Positions 17,333-26,460 of a stretch of DNA of 64,000 bases are shown piece by piece. Every line of letters begins with the position of its first letter. Positions within the stretch are counted from its first letter, which is position 1. Source of the stretch: Laspinema palackyanum D2c (GTDB lineage Bacteria; Cyanobacteriota; Cyanobacteriia; Cyanobacteriales; Laspinemataceae); the NCBI RefSeq assembly GCF_025370875.1, contig NZ_JAMXFD010000002.1, positions 62,001 through 126,000 of the forward strand, in the 5' to 3' direction. The translations under genes were made by a program, and so were the position numbers. The notes beneath the pieces are model-generated. The model made no database searches. It saw only the letters and a list, made by a program, of their open reading frames with translations, and was not told the DNA's origin.

Positions 17333-18709
17333 TTATCCTTCCAAACGCTTGCGCCATTCGGCATCCAGTTTGGCAGAATTTTGGCTTTCTTGTTCGATTA
17401 AATCGGTTTCGGTGGTGTAGGCAATATCCCCGCTTCCGATGATGTTTTGGGCGGCAAATTGTTGGGCGTAAGTGAGTTTTTGGCGCAACTCATCCGAGGG
17501 TTGATTTAAGACGATCGCCTGTTGTTGTCTGGCTTCGTTTCGAGCTTCGACTTTGCGGTTGCGTCCTTTCAGCCACAAGTACCGAATTAAGGGAACAGAC
17601 AAAAATGCAATTCCATACCCAATCAACAGCCAGTAAATCGAGGCAGTAAACGCCACTAATCCGCCAATCTGAGCAGCGATCGCCCCGTCTTGCAATAAAT
17701 ACCCCAGGAAAATTCCTCCCCCAATATTCAACACCCCCAATCCAGCAGCTAGGCTTAATTGACTGGAAGAGGCTTCGCTAAATTTCCAGGTCAATTCCCG
17801 TAAATAGGACGGAACCGGCAAGGTGTTCCGTTGTTGGACTGTCGTCTGCAATTCGGGAAAATGATAGACAATCTGCCCGTCAGGACTGACTTCCGGACGA
17901 CCATTAAATCGGGTCAGGACCGGCAGCATATAATCTTCATATTCCTTGCCATATCCCGTTCCCAAATCATCCAAATAGGGCGCAATTTGTTCGGCAACCA
18001 CTGCGCCTTGATTATTCCGAATCGTAGCGGCGATCGCCTGCCAGCGTCGTTCCTCTAAATTGGCATTCGGGTTCCCATCTCCAAACAAAAATGAAAACAC
18101 CGACTCCAAAAAGTTCATCGACTCTTCTGATGATGAAGCCGCCTGCGCTTTTTGTCTCCTTTCCCGCTGATACCGGCCATAGTTAGGATTGAAAAACCAG
18201 AAAATATCCGGTCCCCAAAACATTCGCGGGAAAAATATCATCCCCCCACCTCGGGACCGACTCCGATTGCTGTTGCTATCTTTATTCGACATGGTTAGCA
18301 GAATAAAGATGCTGGCAAAAATAATAAAAATCGACAGGATTAAAATAATCCCAAACGAAATCCGGATCAGGTAGAACAGAATCCGCCACACCTTTTCCCA
18401 CCACTCCTGCAACTGAATTCGGAAATACTTATTCCGCAGAATGGCACGAAATTGTTTGGGAAACTGATAGACAATATCTCCCGTGTCCGCAACTTGTAAA
18501 TGTCCTCCAGCTTCGGAAGCTAAAGCTAATAATTCTCGCTCGGCGAGATTCACTTGCAGTCCTGCGCTAGTTGCCACGTCACCGACGGTGACGCGATAAT
18601 CCAGCTTTTCGACAGCCTGCATTACTGTGGGATTTAGAGCCATATCCTGCCCTCGTTGAATTTCCCGATCTTCTTCTAGTATAGGATTTTCCCGAGTGGG
18701 GCGGAGCAT
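17333..18709 (-). CDS. Conserved cyanobacterial/plastid-type membrane protein, function unknown
   Basis: 458 residues from the ATG at 18709; a second ATG at 18643 (MALNPTVMQAVEKLDYRVTVGDVA) has a nearer AGG and agrees better with where homologous sequence would begin, so the true protein may be 436 residues. A winged-helix-like domain (RVTVGDVATSAGLQVNLAERELLALA then IVYQFPKQF) precedes a membrane segment at ~105-140 (ILFYLIRISFGIILILSIFIIF). A second, similar domain follows (QIVYHFPELQ), then two more membrane segments at ~330-380. The tail is charged. I recall a plant chloroplast protein of this layout (the At5g03900 type, loosely labelled iron-sulfur biogenesis), but its role is not established. 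Duplicated DNA-binding-like domains in a membrane protein are unusual. Confidence 0.8.
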   Translation of the reverse strand: MLRPTRENPILEEDREIQRGQDMALNPTVMQAVEKLDYRVTVGDVATSAGLQVNLAERELLALASEAGGHLQVADTGDIVYQFPKQFRAILRNKYFRIQLQEWWEKVWRILFYLIRISFGIILILSIFIIFASIFILLTMSNKDSNSNRSRSRGGGMIFFPRMFWGPDIFWFFNPNYGRYQRERRQKAQAASSSEESMNFLESVFSFLFGDGNPNANLEERRWQAIAATIRNNQGAVVAEQIAPYLDDLGTGYGKEYEDYMLPVLTRFNGRPEVSPDGQIVYHFPELQTTVQQRNTLPVPSYLRELTWKFSEASSSQLSLAAGLGVLNIGGGIFLGYLLQDGAIAAQIGGLVAFTASIYWLLIGYGIAFLSVPLIRYLWLKGRNRKVEARNEARQQQAIVLNQPSDELRQKLTYAQQFAAQNIIGSGDIAYTTETDLIEQESQNSAKLDAEWRKRLEG

Positions 18710-18828
18710 GAACCAATGCTAACCTCAGATTATCCGGAATCCGGTACTGATCGGTTTAACCCGCACCCTGAAGGTTTTTATAGACTTTAGATACCGGATT
18801 TCACACTCTCTCAGGAGACAGGAACACC

Positions 18829-19809
18829 ATGAAACGGACGATCGCACCAAAACAGTTCGCAGCAACGCTGTTATCCGCTGCTGCTGCGGCATTACTTCCC
18901 TTCGCCTTTCCCCAAACCGCCTTCGGGGTTGATCCCGATCATGTCCTCCGGTTATTGCGAACCAATGAATGTATGGGATGCGACTTGATTGGGGCAGACT
19001 TGCGCGGGGCCAATCTTGCCGGGGCCAATTTACTCGGGGCGGATTTGCGCGGGGCCAATCTTACCGAGTCCAATCTCAGTCGGGCAGATTTACGCGGGGC
19101 CATTCTGCGCTGGGCCGATTTTTCTGGGGCCAATCTGAGTGAAGCGCGGTTTGTGCGACCCCTACCCACGACGATTCGCCGCGATCGCATTACCTCGGTT
19201 AACCCCCCGTTAGTCATCTCTCAACTCACGGCAGCAGACTTGCGCGATGCGATTATGAACGGGACCAATCTTCATAAAGCCAATTTAAGCGGGGCCAATC
19301 TCGTCCGTGCAGACTTGAGAAATGCCAACCTTACCCAAGCGGATTTATCCACCGCCAATGTGCGCGCCGCCAACCTCTCCGGGGCGAATCTCCGGGGGGC
19401 ACTGTTACTCACCACCAAGCTCAATGGTACGGACCTAAGTTTTGCCGACTTGAGTTTTACCGAACTCAGCGGGGCCCATCTGATGGATGCCAATCTCCAA
19501 CAAGCGAGTCTGCGCGGGGCTAATTTATCGGCGATCGAACCCACGGGTCGCCAATGTCCCGGGGCCACCTGTAAGGTTTCGCTGACCTACCTAGACCGGG
19601 CCAACTTACTAGGGGCCGATTTACGCGGGGCGAACTTCACCGGGGCCAGTTTAGAACGGGCAACCCTTCAAAATGCCAATTTATATGGGGCAAATCTAAC
19701 CCGGGCGCGTCTGGGAGAGGCTAATTTGGAAAATGCCCAATTAATGAATACCAATCTCAATGAGGCGCAACTGAGTCTAACTCCTCAGCCTGATGGAGGG
19801 CGCAGATAG
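18829..19809 (+). CDS. Exported pentapeptide-repeat protein
   Basis: 326 residues. A signal peptide (AATLLSAAAAALLPFAFPQTAFG) is followed by the short conserved start VLRLLRTNECMGCDLIGADLRGANL. Two long runs of A(D/N)LxG pentapeptides follow (about 48-105 and 130-225), with a third from ~255 to 315. These fold as a right-handed quadrilateral beta-helix. The breaks hold RPLPTTIRRDRITSVNPP and the Cys pair in GRQCPGATCKVS. CMGC near the N-terminus and this second Cys pair might form disulfides in the periplasm or thylakoid lumen. Function of such cyanobacterial proteins is mostly unknown. GGAGACAGGA lies just before the ATG. Confidence 0.92.
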   Translation: MKRTIAPKQFAATLLSAAAAALLPFAFPQTAFGVDPDHVLRLLRTNECMGCDLIGADLRGANLAGANLLGADLRGANLTESNLSRADLRGAILRWADFSGANLSEARFVRPLPTTIRRDRITSVNPPLVISQLTAADLRDAIMNGTNLHKANLSGANLVRADLRNANLTQADLSTANVRAANLSGANLRGALLLTTKLNGTDLSFADLSFTELSGAHLMDANLQQASLRGANLSAIEPTGRQCPGATCKVSLTYLDRANLLGADLRGANFTGASLERATLQNANLYGANLTRARLGEANLENAQLMNTNLNEAQLSLTPQPDGGRR

Positions 19810-19810
19810 A

Positions 19811-19891
19811 AACCGAGGTAGAGGCGCTTCGAGAAGCGCCTCTACAGATGGGTGAAACCGAGGTAGAGGCGCTTCGAGAAGCGCCTCTACA
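19811..19891. repeat. Two tandem copies of a perfect hairpin
   Basis: A 13-bp arm GTAGAGGCGCTTC pairs with GAAGCGCCTCTAC across a two-base GA loop. The hairpin plus its leader AACCGAG occurs twice, at ~19811-19846 and ~19856-19891, directly after the pentapeptide gene. It may end transcription, although no T run follows. Confidence 0.85.
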
Positions 19892-20250
19892 GGCGGGGGT
19901 TTAAACCCCCGCCTAATAGCTAAAGTCGGTTGAAAACCGACTGCTCGTCTTATCCGGTGGTTTTTTTAGTCGTCTTTAGACGACTTTAGCTGTTAGGCCG
20001 CCAATCGTTTGAACCCCCGCCGGTTGTTGAGAATGGTGCAAGATGTCAGATTTATCCGACTTGCGCTATAGCTAAAGTCGGTTGAAAACCGACTGCTCGT
20101 CTTATCCGGTGGTTTTTTTAGTCGTCTTTAGACGACTTTAGCTGTTAGGCCGCCAATCGTTTGAACCCCCGCCGGTTGTTGAGAATGGTGCAAGATGTCA
20201 GATTTATCCGACTTGCGCTGTTAGCTTAAACCCCCGCCGGGTGTTGCCAC
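19892..20250. repeat. Fold-back repeat element, copy 3 (internally duplicated)
   Basis: Left end GGCGGGGGTTTAAACCCCC, right end CCCCCGCCGGGTGTTGCC, with AGTCGGTTGAAAACCGACT and CGTCTTTAGACGACTTTAGC inside. It is the longest copy because a central part is tandemly duplicated (19917-20219). It fills the spacer between the pentapeptide gene and typA. Confidence 0.87.
19917..20219. repeat. Perfect tandem duplication, 152-bp period
   Basis: The stretch starting TAGCTAAAGTCGGTTGAAA at 19917 recurs at 20069, and the end GACTTGCGCT is repeated with the same 152-base offset. I found no mismatch between the two units, so the duplication looks recent. Confidence 0.88.
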
Positions 20251-20380
20251 TGGAAATCCGTAAAAACAAAAATTTAGATATCGCATCTGCAATCTCGATT
20301 AAGATGCGCTAGAATTGTAAAGAAATATAAATGCTATCTGCTTCACTTATTTCTGCAATTTCGCATCCCTGACGCAATTT

Positions 20381-22174
20381 ATGAGTCTTCCCATTCGCAA
20401 CCTCGCAATCATCGCCCACGTCGATCACGGTAAAACCACCCTCGTTGACGCTCTCCTCAAACAATCTGGCATCTTCCGCGAAGGGGAAGAGGTTCCTGAT
20501 TGCGTCATGGACTCCAATGACTTAGAACGGGAGCGCGGTATTACCATCCTCTCCAAAAATACTGCCGTTCGCTTCAAAGACACCTTAATCAATATCGTCG
20601 ATACCCCCGGTCACGCTGACTTTGGCGGTGAAGTGGAACGGGTTCTGGGTATGGTGGATGGCTGTCTGCTGATTGTGGACGCCAATGAAGGTCCCATGCC
20701 TCAAACTCGCTTTGTCTTGAAAAAAGCCTTAGAAAAAGGGCTACGCCCGATTGTGGTGGTTAATAAAATTGACCGCCCCCGAGCTGACCCCCACGCGGCA
20801 GTGGATAAAGTCTTGGATTTATTCATCGAACTCGGGGCCGATGATGACCAGTGCGAGTTCCCCTACCTGTTTGCTTCCGGTCTTGATGGATATGCCAAAA
20901 CGACTATGGAAGATGAAGGGGTGGATATGCAGCCCCTCTTTGACCTGATTCTCGATCGCGTTCCGCCTCCGGTCGGAGACCCCACCAAACCCCTCCAGTT
21001 GCAAGTCACGACCCTGGACTATTCTGAATATGTAGGTCGGATTGTCATCGGTCGGATTCACAATGGGGTGATTAAAGCCGGTCAACAGGCTGCTTTGGTC
21101 AAGGAAGGGGGCGAAATTGTTAAGTCCAAAATCACCAAATTAATGGGATTTGAAGGACTCAATCGGGTGGATATGCCGGAAGCTTCTGCCGGTTATATTG
21201 TCGCTGTTGCCGGGTTTGCGGATGCCAATATTGGGGAAACCATTACTTGTCCCAATGAACCCCAAGCGTTACCTTTAATTAAGGTGGATGAACCGACCTT
21301 ACAGATGACCTTCTGGGTGAATGATTCTCCCTTTGCTGGACAAGAAGGCACCTTCGTTACCTCTCGCCAATTGCGCGATCGCCTCCTGCGAGAACTGGAA
21401 ACCAACGTCGCCCTCCGCGTGGAAGAAACCGACTCCCCAGATAAATTCCTCGTTTCAGGACGGGGTGAATTGCACCTGGGTATCTTAATCGAAACCATGC
21501 GTCGGGAAGGCTACGAATTCCAAGTTTCCCAACCCCAAGTTATCTATCGCGAAATCAACGGTCAACCCTGTGAACCGTTTGAATGTCTGGTTCTGGACGT
21601 TCCTGAAGAAGGGGTGGGCGGTTGTATGCAGCGCCTCGGAGAACGACGCGGGGAAATGCAAGATATGCGCGCCAATGCCACGGGACGCACTCAACTGGAA
21701 TTTGCGATTCCTGCACGGGGTTTAATCGGGTTCCGAGGCGAGTTTATGCGTCTGACTCGCGGGGCCGGAATTATGAACCATAGCTTCCTCGATTATCGCC
21801 CTCTTGCCGGAGATATTGAAGCCCGTCGCAACGGTGTGATTATTGCCTTTGAGGAAGGGGCTGCAACGTTCTATTCCTTGAAAAATGCGGAGGACCGAGG
21901 CGTGTTCTTTATTACTCCGGGGACGAAAGTATATAAAGGCATGATTGTCGGGGAACATAACCGTCCCCAAGACTTAGATTTGAATGTGGCGAAGACGAAG
22001 CAGTTATCGAACGTGCGGTCTTCCACTGGGGATGAACTGGTGCAGTTACAAGCGCCGGTGGAAATGAGTTTAGAACGGGCGCTGGAATACATTGGTCCCG
22101 AAGAGTTGTTAGAAGTCACCCCGATATCGATTCGCTTGCGGAAGATGACGGTTAAGAAGTTAGCGAAACGCTAA
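20381..22174 (+). CDS. typA: Ribosome-associated translational GTPase TypA/BipA
   Basis: 597 residues, the normal length. GTPase motifs: [10 protein letters not shown] (G1), [12 protein letters not shown] (G2), [15 protein letters not shown] (G3), VVNKIDRP (G4) and the FASGLDG region (G5). An EF-Tu-like beta-barrel and the two elongation-factor-type domains follow ([21 protein letters not shown]), and then the BipA-specific C-terminal domain ([46 protein letters not shown]). BipA binds the ribosome at the factor site and helps late large-subunit assembly under stress. The gene is monocistronic, follows a repeat-filled spacer, and is closed by a good terminator at 22231. Confidence 0.97.
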   Translation: MSLPIRNLAIIAHVDHGKTTLVDALLKQSGIFREGEEVPDCVMDSNDLERERGITILSKNTAVRFKDTLINIVDTPGHADFGGEVERVLGMVDGCLLIVDANEGPMPQTRFVLKKALEKGLRPIVVVNKIDRPRADPHAAVDKVLDLFIELGADDDQCEFPYLFASGLDGYAKTTMEDEGVDMQPLFDLILDRVPPPVGDPTKPLQLQVTTLDYSEYVGRIVIGRIHNGVIKAGQQAALVKEGGEIVKSKITKLMGFEGLNRVDMPEASAGYIVAVAGFADANIGETITCPNEPQALPLIKVDEPTLQMTFWVNDSPFAGQEGTFVTSRQLRDRLLRELETNVALRVEETDSPDKFLVSGRGELHLGILIETMRREGYEFQVSQPQVIYREINGQPCEPFECLVLDVPEEGVGGCMQRLGERRGEMQDMRANATGRTQLEFAIPARGLIGFRGEFMRLTRGAGIMNHSFLDYRPLAGDIEARRNGVIIAFEEGAATFYSLKNAEDRGVFFITPGTKVYKGMIVGEHNRPQDLDLNVAKTKQLSNVRSSTGDELVQLQAPVEMSLERALEYIGPEELLEVTPISIRLRKMTVKKLAKR

Positions 22175-22230
22175 TTTATGTGAGAGTATTGGATGTAGCG
22201 GACAGGCTAAAGCCTGCCGCTATACAAACA

Positions 22231-22255
22231 AAGCCCGCCTACGCGGGCTATTTTA
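22231..22255 (+). terminator. Intrinsic terminator of typA
   Basis: AGCCCGC/GCGGGCT stem with a CTAC loop followed by ATTTTATT, 57 bases after the typA stop. A second imperfect hairpin (GCGGACAGGCT...AGCCTGCCGC) lies just before it. Confidence 0.8.
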
Positions 22256-22266
22256 TTGGATATAAT

Positions 22267-22310
22267 AACTTCAGTCGTTCTCTTCGTTTGTAGTAACGAC
22301 TTCAGTCGTT
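22267..22310. repeat. ACGACTTCAGTCGTT hairpin repeat
   Basis: AACTTCAGTCGTT then CGTTTGTAGTAACGACTTCAG followed by TCGTT: a short palindrome with a conserved leader GTTTGTAGTA. The same unit appears twice at 40854-40918, and looser forms (for example GCCTGAAGGCGTTACTACGA) near 37390 and 48560. Confidence 0.7.
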
Positions 22311-22325
22311 TCCCCCTCCAAAGAA

Positions 22326-23552
22326 TCAAGCAAAATCCCGAGGCGATCGCGAGGCATCAAATCCCCCAGTCCGAATCAAGCGATCCAATTCACCAGGATC
22401 CGGAGAGTGCATCTCCGCGACTTCGATCGCCACGCGACCTTCCATGACTTTGCGATACAAGTCTTGGTTCATCACCTGCATTCCCTCATAAGTATCCGAA
22501 TGCATTAAGGCAAACGCCCCATCCTCATCTCCTTTATACAAGTAATCCTGCATGGTGGTGGTATTGATTAACACATCATTAATCGTCGTCCGTCCTCCAT
22601 CAGTGGTGGGAAGCAACAGTTGGGCGATTACGGCATACAACGTTTCCACAATCTGAATTCGCAGGGCGACTTGTTCTTCGGGATTGAACATATTTAAGAG
22701 GCGGTTGATGGCGCTGATAGCTGTGCGAGTATGGAGGGTTCCGAGGACCAAGTGGCCGGTTTGGGCGGCTTGGAGGGCGATATTGATCGTCAGGCGATCG
22801 CGCATTTCCCCAATCAGAATCACATCCGGGTCTTCCCGCAGGGCCGATCGCAAGCTGGAGTGGAAGTCATCGGTATGCAGTCCCACTTCCCGTTGCGAGA
22901 TCAGGCAACTTTTTGAGGCATGGACATATTCAATCGGGTCCTCAATGGAAATAACGTGCTTAAAGCTGCTTTCGTTTAAACAGCGAATCATCGCCGCCAT
23001 TGTCGTAGATTTTCCCGAACCCGTCGGACCCGTTACCAACACCAACCCTTGGGAATGGGAAATCACTTTTTTCAGGACTTCAGGTAAGCGTAGTTCGTCG
23101 AGGGAGGGAACATGGAGGTCAATCAAACGCAGAACCATCGCGCCACCCATCAGGGTTTCAAAGCAATTCACCCGACAGCGAATAAAGCCGGGGTAGAAGA
23201 TTGCGGTATCCAGTTCTTTGGTTTTGGCAAATTGGGACCGCTGGGACGGGGTGAGAATTTCGTTCAGATAATCGTTAAACTTTTCCGGGGTCAGACGGTC
23301 TTGTTCGGGGGCTTCGCGCATTTGTCCCCGGATTCGGAATCGCGGGACCTCGCCGACGCGAATGTGAATATCCGAGGCTTTGCAACTATGAGCTTGTTCA
23401 ACCAGGGCTTTGATATAATGGGTTGGAGTCGGTGGCGGTTGCGCGGCTTTGCGACTGGCGATAATACCCGAGGGAGGTGGCGGTGGTGGTGGCAGCACTC
23501 TTGGCGCTGCGCTAGATTTCTGGCGTTTTATAGAGCTATTTGTGATGGACAT
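22326..23552 (-). CDS. PilT-type type IV pilus/twitching ATPase (PilT2-like)
   Basis: 408 residues. A Pro-rich N-terminal tail (VLPPPPPPPSG) precedes the PilT core: HYIKALVEQAHSCKASDIHIRVG, Walker A VTGPTGSGKSTTMAA, the Asp box SIEDPIEYVH, Walker B DPDVILIGEMRD, and the His box QTGHLVLGTLHT. These ATPases drive pilus retraction or modulate it at the cytoplasmic base of the pilus. The C-terminus reads MEGRVAIEVAEMHSPDPGELDRLIR and lacks the AIRNLIRE motif of standard PilT. This is why I compare it with the second, divergent PilT of cyanobacteria (PilT2) rather than the main retraction motor. The ATG at 23552 has a good AGGAG. No other pil gene lies in the window. Confidence 0.9.
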   Translation of the reverse strand: MSITNSSIKRQKSSAAPRVLPPPPPPPSGIIASRKAAQPPPTPTHYIKALVEQAHSCKASDIHIRVGEVPRFRIRGQMREAPEQDRLTPEKFNDYLNEILTPSQRSQFAKTKELDTAIFYPGFIRCRVNCFETLMGGAMVLRLIDLHVPSLDELRLPEVLKKVISHSQGLVLVTGPTGSGKSTTMAAMIRCLNESSFKHVISIEDPIEYVHASKSCLISQREVGLHTDDFHSSLRSALREDPDVILIGEMRDRLTINIALQAAQTGHLVLGTLHTRTAISAINRLLNMFNPEEQVALRIQIVETLYAVIAQLLLPTTDGGRTTINDVLINTTTMQDYLYKGDEDGAFALMHSDTYEGMQVMNQDLYRKVMEGRVAIEVAEMHSPDPGELDRLIRTGGFDASRSPRDFA

Positions 23553-23995
23553 TTTTTTTCTCCTAAAATTGGCGATCGCCCCTGAGTTTTCCTAAAAATG
23601 AGTAAAAATACGGTTGGCCGGTGTAAATATCGGGTAGGCCGGTCAATTTTTTGATGTATTTACTCAATATTGTAGAAAATTTTTTGAGACTTGGCGGACT
23701 CAGTTTAGGGGTTTCTAATTTTGATAAACGTCTCCCCTGGCTGGGGATAATATTGCATAAAGTGGGATGAATCGCATCTATCAAAAGTAGGGACTAAACT
23801 GGGCAAAATAGGTCAGAACTCGGGGAAGAAATGAGGTCCAAATTAGAGAGTCAGCGGACCCCCTAGCCCGGTCCTTGTGCCTACTGGGTTGAGTTAAGGC
23901 ATGGGTTGATTTTCAAAGCAGGTGTTCCGAAGGTTTGAGTGAGGATAGGTCACCATTCAGGGCCAGTTCAGTCTCCCCCAATCGGCTTCCGGGAG
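23553..23995. other. Spacer without recognised gene
   Basis: About 440 bases upstream of the PilT-like gene. TTGGCCGGTGTAAATATCGG and TAGGCCGGTCAATTTTTTGA form a loose direct repeat at ~23610-23660. It must hold the promoter of the pilT-like gene. No gene seen. Confidence 0.4.
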
Positions 23996-24718
23996 TTAGA
24001 AAACCGGCACATCGCGCTCGTCAGCGTGAGGGGGTTGATAGATATACTCCCGGTCAAACTGTAAATCTTTCGCTAATTCTCCTAGAGTTTCTATCTTTTC
24101 CAGTTTGAAGACTTCAAAGATATAATCTAAAAGTTTATCCTCACCTAGATTGGTTTTGGTATAATAATAACTGCCTGTGACATCCCGGGTAATCAGTTTT
24201 TCCTGAATTAATTTATCCCGAATGGGTTTGATATAGCGATAAAATATCATCACTTGAATGGCGTAGCGCCCCTGAATTTCAAAGAATCGCTGTTGTTCAA
24301 TAAAGCTCATGGCGAAGAGGATTTTCATCACTTCTATGCCAATTATAAAATTCAAAAGATGAGTTAAATATTCGGTAGTTAGATTCTCGGGAATAGTTCC
24401 GGTAAGCAAATAATACCGATAATAATATTCGGCGATTCTTTTGGATTCTCCGGTTTCATCAACGCCAAAATACTGGAGGACCGTATGGATACGGTCATAG
24501 AGATAATTTTGAGTTTTTTCCGCCAAACTGACTAATTCAGATTGGATTAAATCATTTAATGCCTGATGTTGCTGTTCGGGAGAAATACAAGCAAATAAGG
24601 TTAAAGAATTTAATAAATAGCGGCGGGTACTCGGAGCTTTGGTGCGAAATTCTTCTAAGAAAGAATGGGGAATAACGTGACCTTTATCGAAGCGTTTATG
24701 TCTAAATTCTTGAGTCAT
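23996..24718 (-). CDS. Hypothetical protein, alpha-helical
   Basis: 240 residues; ATG at 24718 with AAGGA eight bases upstream. I do not recognise it. The sequence is rich in predicted helix (LNDLIQSELVSLAEKTQNYL, YFGVDETGESKRIAEYYYRY, FIIGIEVMKILFAMSFIEQQ). It has a winged-helix-like segment (IRDKLIQEKLITRDVTGSYY) and no signal peptide. The opening FRHKRFDKGHVIPHSFLEEF and ending YIYQPPHADERDVPVF are distinctive and could seed a search. It is followed by no obvious terminator, and the next gene upstream on this strand is 470 bp away. Confidence 0.65.
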   Translation of the reverse strand: MTQEFRHKRFDKGHVIPHSFLEEFRTKAPSTRRYLLNSLTLFACISPEQQHQALNDLIQSELVSLAEKTQNYLYDRIHTVLQYFGVDETGESKRIAEYYYRYYLLTGTIPENLTTEYLTHLLNFIIGIEVMKILFAMSFIEQQRFFEIQGRYAIQVMIFYRYIKPIRDKLIQEKLITRDVTGSYYYTKTNLGEDKLLDYIFEVFKLEKIETLGELAKDLQFDREYIYQPPHADERDVPVF

Positions 24719-25192
24719 AGAATAAATCCTTGACGGCAGCGCTCATGGGTGGATAAAGGGGATGAAAGAGCCAGCATTGGGGGTTTCTCCTTGGCGATAC
24801 GCCTAGGCAGGATTTCACTCAACAGCACCGGGGGACTTCCACCGGGTGCCACACCGGGCAGGAGAAGGGGGAATGCCTCTGGGAAACCCCGGACCCTGGA
24901 CATTGGAGCCACATCACGACAGGGTGCCAATGGGGAGGGATCGCGAAAGCGGATTGAATCAGCAGGAATCGGAGAAACCGCGATCGCCACCGTGGGTTTA
25001 CCCCGCTCTAGCTTGATTCAGGATTGAGGATCTGGCGTCTGTGCCGAGGGGTCGCGGGTTATGCGGAACTCGGGTATGCCGTTAACCGAAGAATACAACG
25101 CACATATCCTGATCTTACCTTATTTTGGGACAGTTTGAAGGGGTTGGAGAAGGAGGGAGTAGCTCGTTTGGAACGACGCACCACCCCAACAT
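24719..25192. other. GC-rich spacer with two overlapping open frames, no convincing gene
   Basis: About 470 bases. Both strands are open for ~90 codons at ~24715-25027, which happens by chance in GC-rich DNA; neither frame has a good ribosome site or a recognisable motif. CCACCGGGTGCC and CACCGGGCAGG suggest hairpin potential. I leave it unassigned. Confidence 0.4.
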
Positions 25193-25741
25193 TTAGCTGA
25201 ACCATAGCAATCCCGCCACCAGTAAACCGATCGCCACCATTGCCACCCACACAAATCCATTATCTTGGGTATTGATTTGGGAGAGGTCCTCAAACGGCAG
25301 TTCCGATTCCGACGCTTGACGTTTTGGCTTTTTTGCTGTTGCCGTCATGCTGACTTGAGCGACTTTTGAGGTTCCCTCATCCAGGGTACTCATATCAGGA
25401 ATGGAAACGAGCCATTCTGGACGGGATTTAAGTTCTGGCGCTTCTAAAATATAGATTAAGCGTTTGGCTTGTTTGCGGGTTTCGATGCTAGGATGGCGGA
25501 CAAGAGTTTGGCATAAGGCGATCGCCTCGGAGGATTGCCCTGCTGCCTGGTAAGCGGTGACCAACCACATCAGGCATTCTCCCCCTACTCGGGAATTGCG
25601 ATCGACTAACTGACTTGCTTTTGCTAAGAATTGCACCGCTTCTCGATACTGGCCGCGCTCAAATGCGTCTTTGCCAGTCTGGTACTCGATTTTAAATTGC
25701 TCTAAGGGTTCTCTACTCACGATTTTTCTATAAAATGTCAC
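25193..25741 (-). CDS. TPR-like protein with C-terminal membrane anchor
   Basis: 182 residues. Residues ~15-115 form about three tetratricopeptide-type helix pairs (GKDAFERGQYREAVQFLAKA, LMWLVTAYQAAGQSSEAIAL, then RKQAKRLIYILEAPELKSRP). A Ser/Thr/Lys-rich linker follows. The last ~20 residues are a single transmembrane helix (FVWVAMVAIGLLVAGLLWFS) ending at the C-terminus, so the TPR part faces the cytoplasm. The GTG at 25741 is used; a second GTG at 25720 is possible and neither has a strong ribosome site. I know it as a common cyanobacterial hypothetical; it is probably a scaffold. Confidence 0.75.
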   Translation of the reverse strand: MTFYRKIVSREPLEQFKIEYQTGKDAFERGQYREAVQFLAKASQLVDRNSRVGGECLMWLVTAYQAAGQSSEAIALCQTLVRHPSIETRKQAKRLIYILEAPELKSRPEWLVSIPDMSTLDEGTSKVAQVSMTATAKKPKRQASESELPFEDLSQINTQDNGFVWVAMVAIGLLVAGLLWFS

Positions 25742-25851
25742 CGTTGATTGTTGATTTAGCCAATCTACTGAATCATTTTAGCGTCACTTCGCGTCACCGA
25801 ACCTGGTACTGGATTTGATGAATTTGGTTTATCCCCTTTTGAGGCAAAACA

Positions 25852-26280
25852 ATGTTTGAGAAATTTCGTTTGTTTAGACCGTCTCATCCCGTCGCGATCG
25901 CCTTGACACCGATGGCGATCGCCGCTGGCATCTTTCAGTTTAGCACTCCAGCAGCTCAGGCCAATGTATCCATCGTGATTGACCGGGGAATTTCCATTCA
26001 AATGGGACAACCGCGCAATGTCCATTATGGTCAACCGGGAGTCTATCCAGGTCAATATAATCCCTATTATCCTCCGAATTATTATCCCCAATATTATCCC
26101 CAACGCGGACAAGCGACGATTCGCAATTCTACCTTGATTAATCCGACAATTATTGATTCGCGCATCGAAAATTCCACCCTAATTAATCCGGTGATTATTG
26201 ATTCTCAACACCCTCACCGGATACTTGTTCAACCCCCTCGGACGAATCGGGTGCGAGGCGTGCTTCCCGGTTCTTTGTAA
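25852..26280 (+). CDS. Exported Pro/Tyr-rich small protein
   Basis: 142 residues; ATG with GAGG upstream. A signal peptide ends near FSTPAAQA. A Pro/Tyr/Gln-rich stretch follows (PNYYPQYYPQRG). Then there are two copies of a short beta-like repeat, STLINPTIIDSRIEN and STLINPVIIDSQHP, and a basic tail. No catalytic motif. Such proteins occur widely in filamentous cyanobacteria without known function; the repeated INP-IIDS unit may build a small beta-solenoid. It is divergent from the TPR gene. Confidence 0.75.
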   Translation: MFEKFRLFRPSHPVAIALTPMAIAAGIFQFSTPAAQANVSIVIDRGISIQMGQPRNVHYGQPGVYPGQYNPYYPPNYYPQYYPQRGQATIRNSTLINPTIIDSRIENSTLINPVIIDSQHPHRILVQPPRTNRVRGVLPGSL

Positions 26281-26460
26281 AAGACTTAGTGGGTCCCTCA
26301 AGACTTCACCCTCTTTCTTTCCCACCTCTAAATGCTCCTCTCCCCTCCCAGGGGAGAGAGCTATCTATCCGGAATGAATATCTTGCAAGAGAGTCCAGAA
26401 ACCTATTTACCCTAGAGTCCAAGGGACAAAGGACAATTGACCAATGACCCATTACCACCC

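Noticed and set aside
24715-25027. Two opposing ~90-codon frames
   Set aside because: Neither has a plausible start signal or recognisable sequence; left as spacer.
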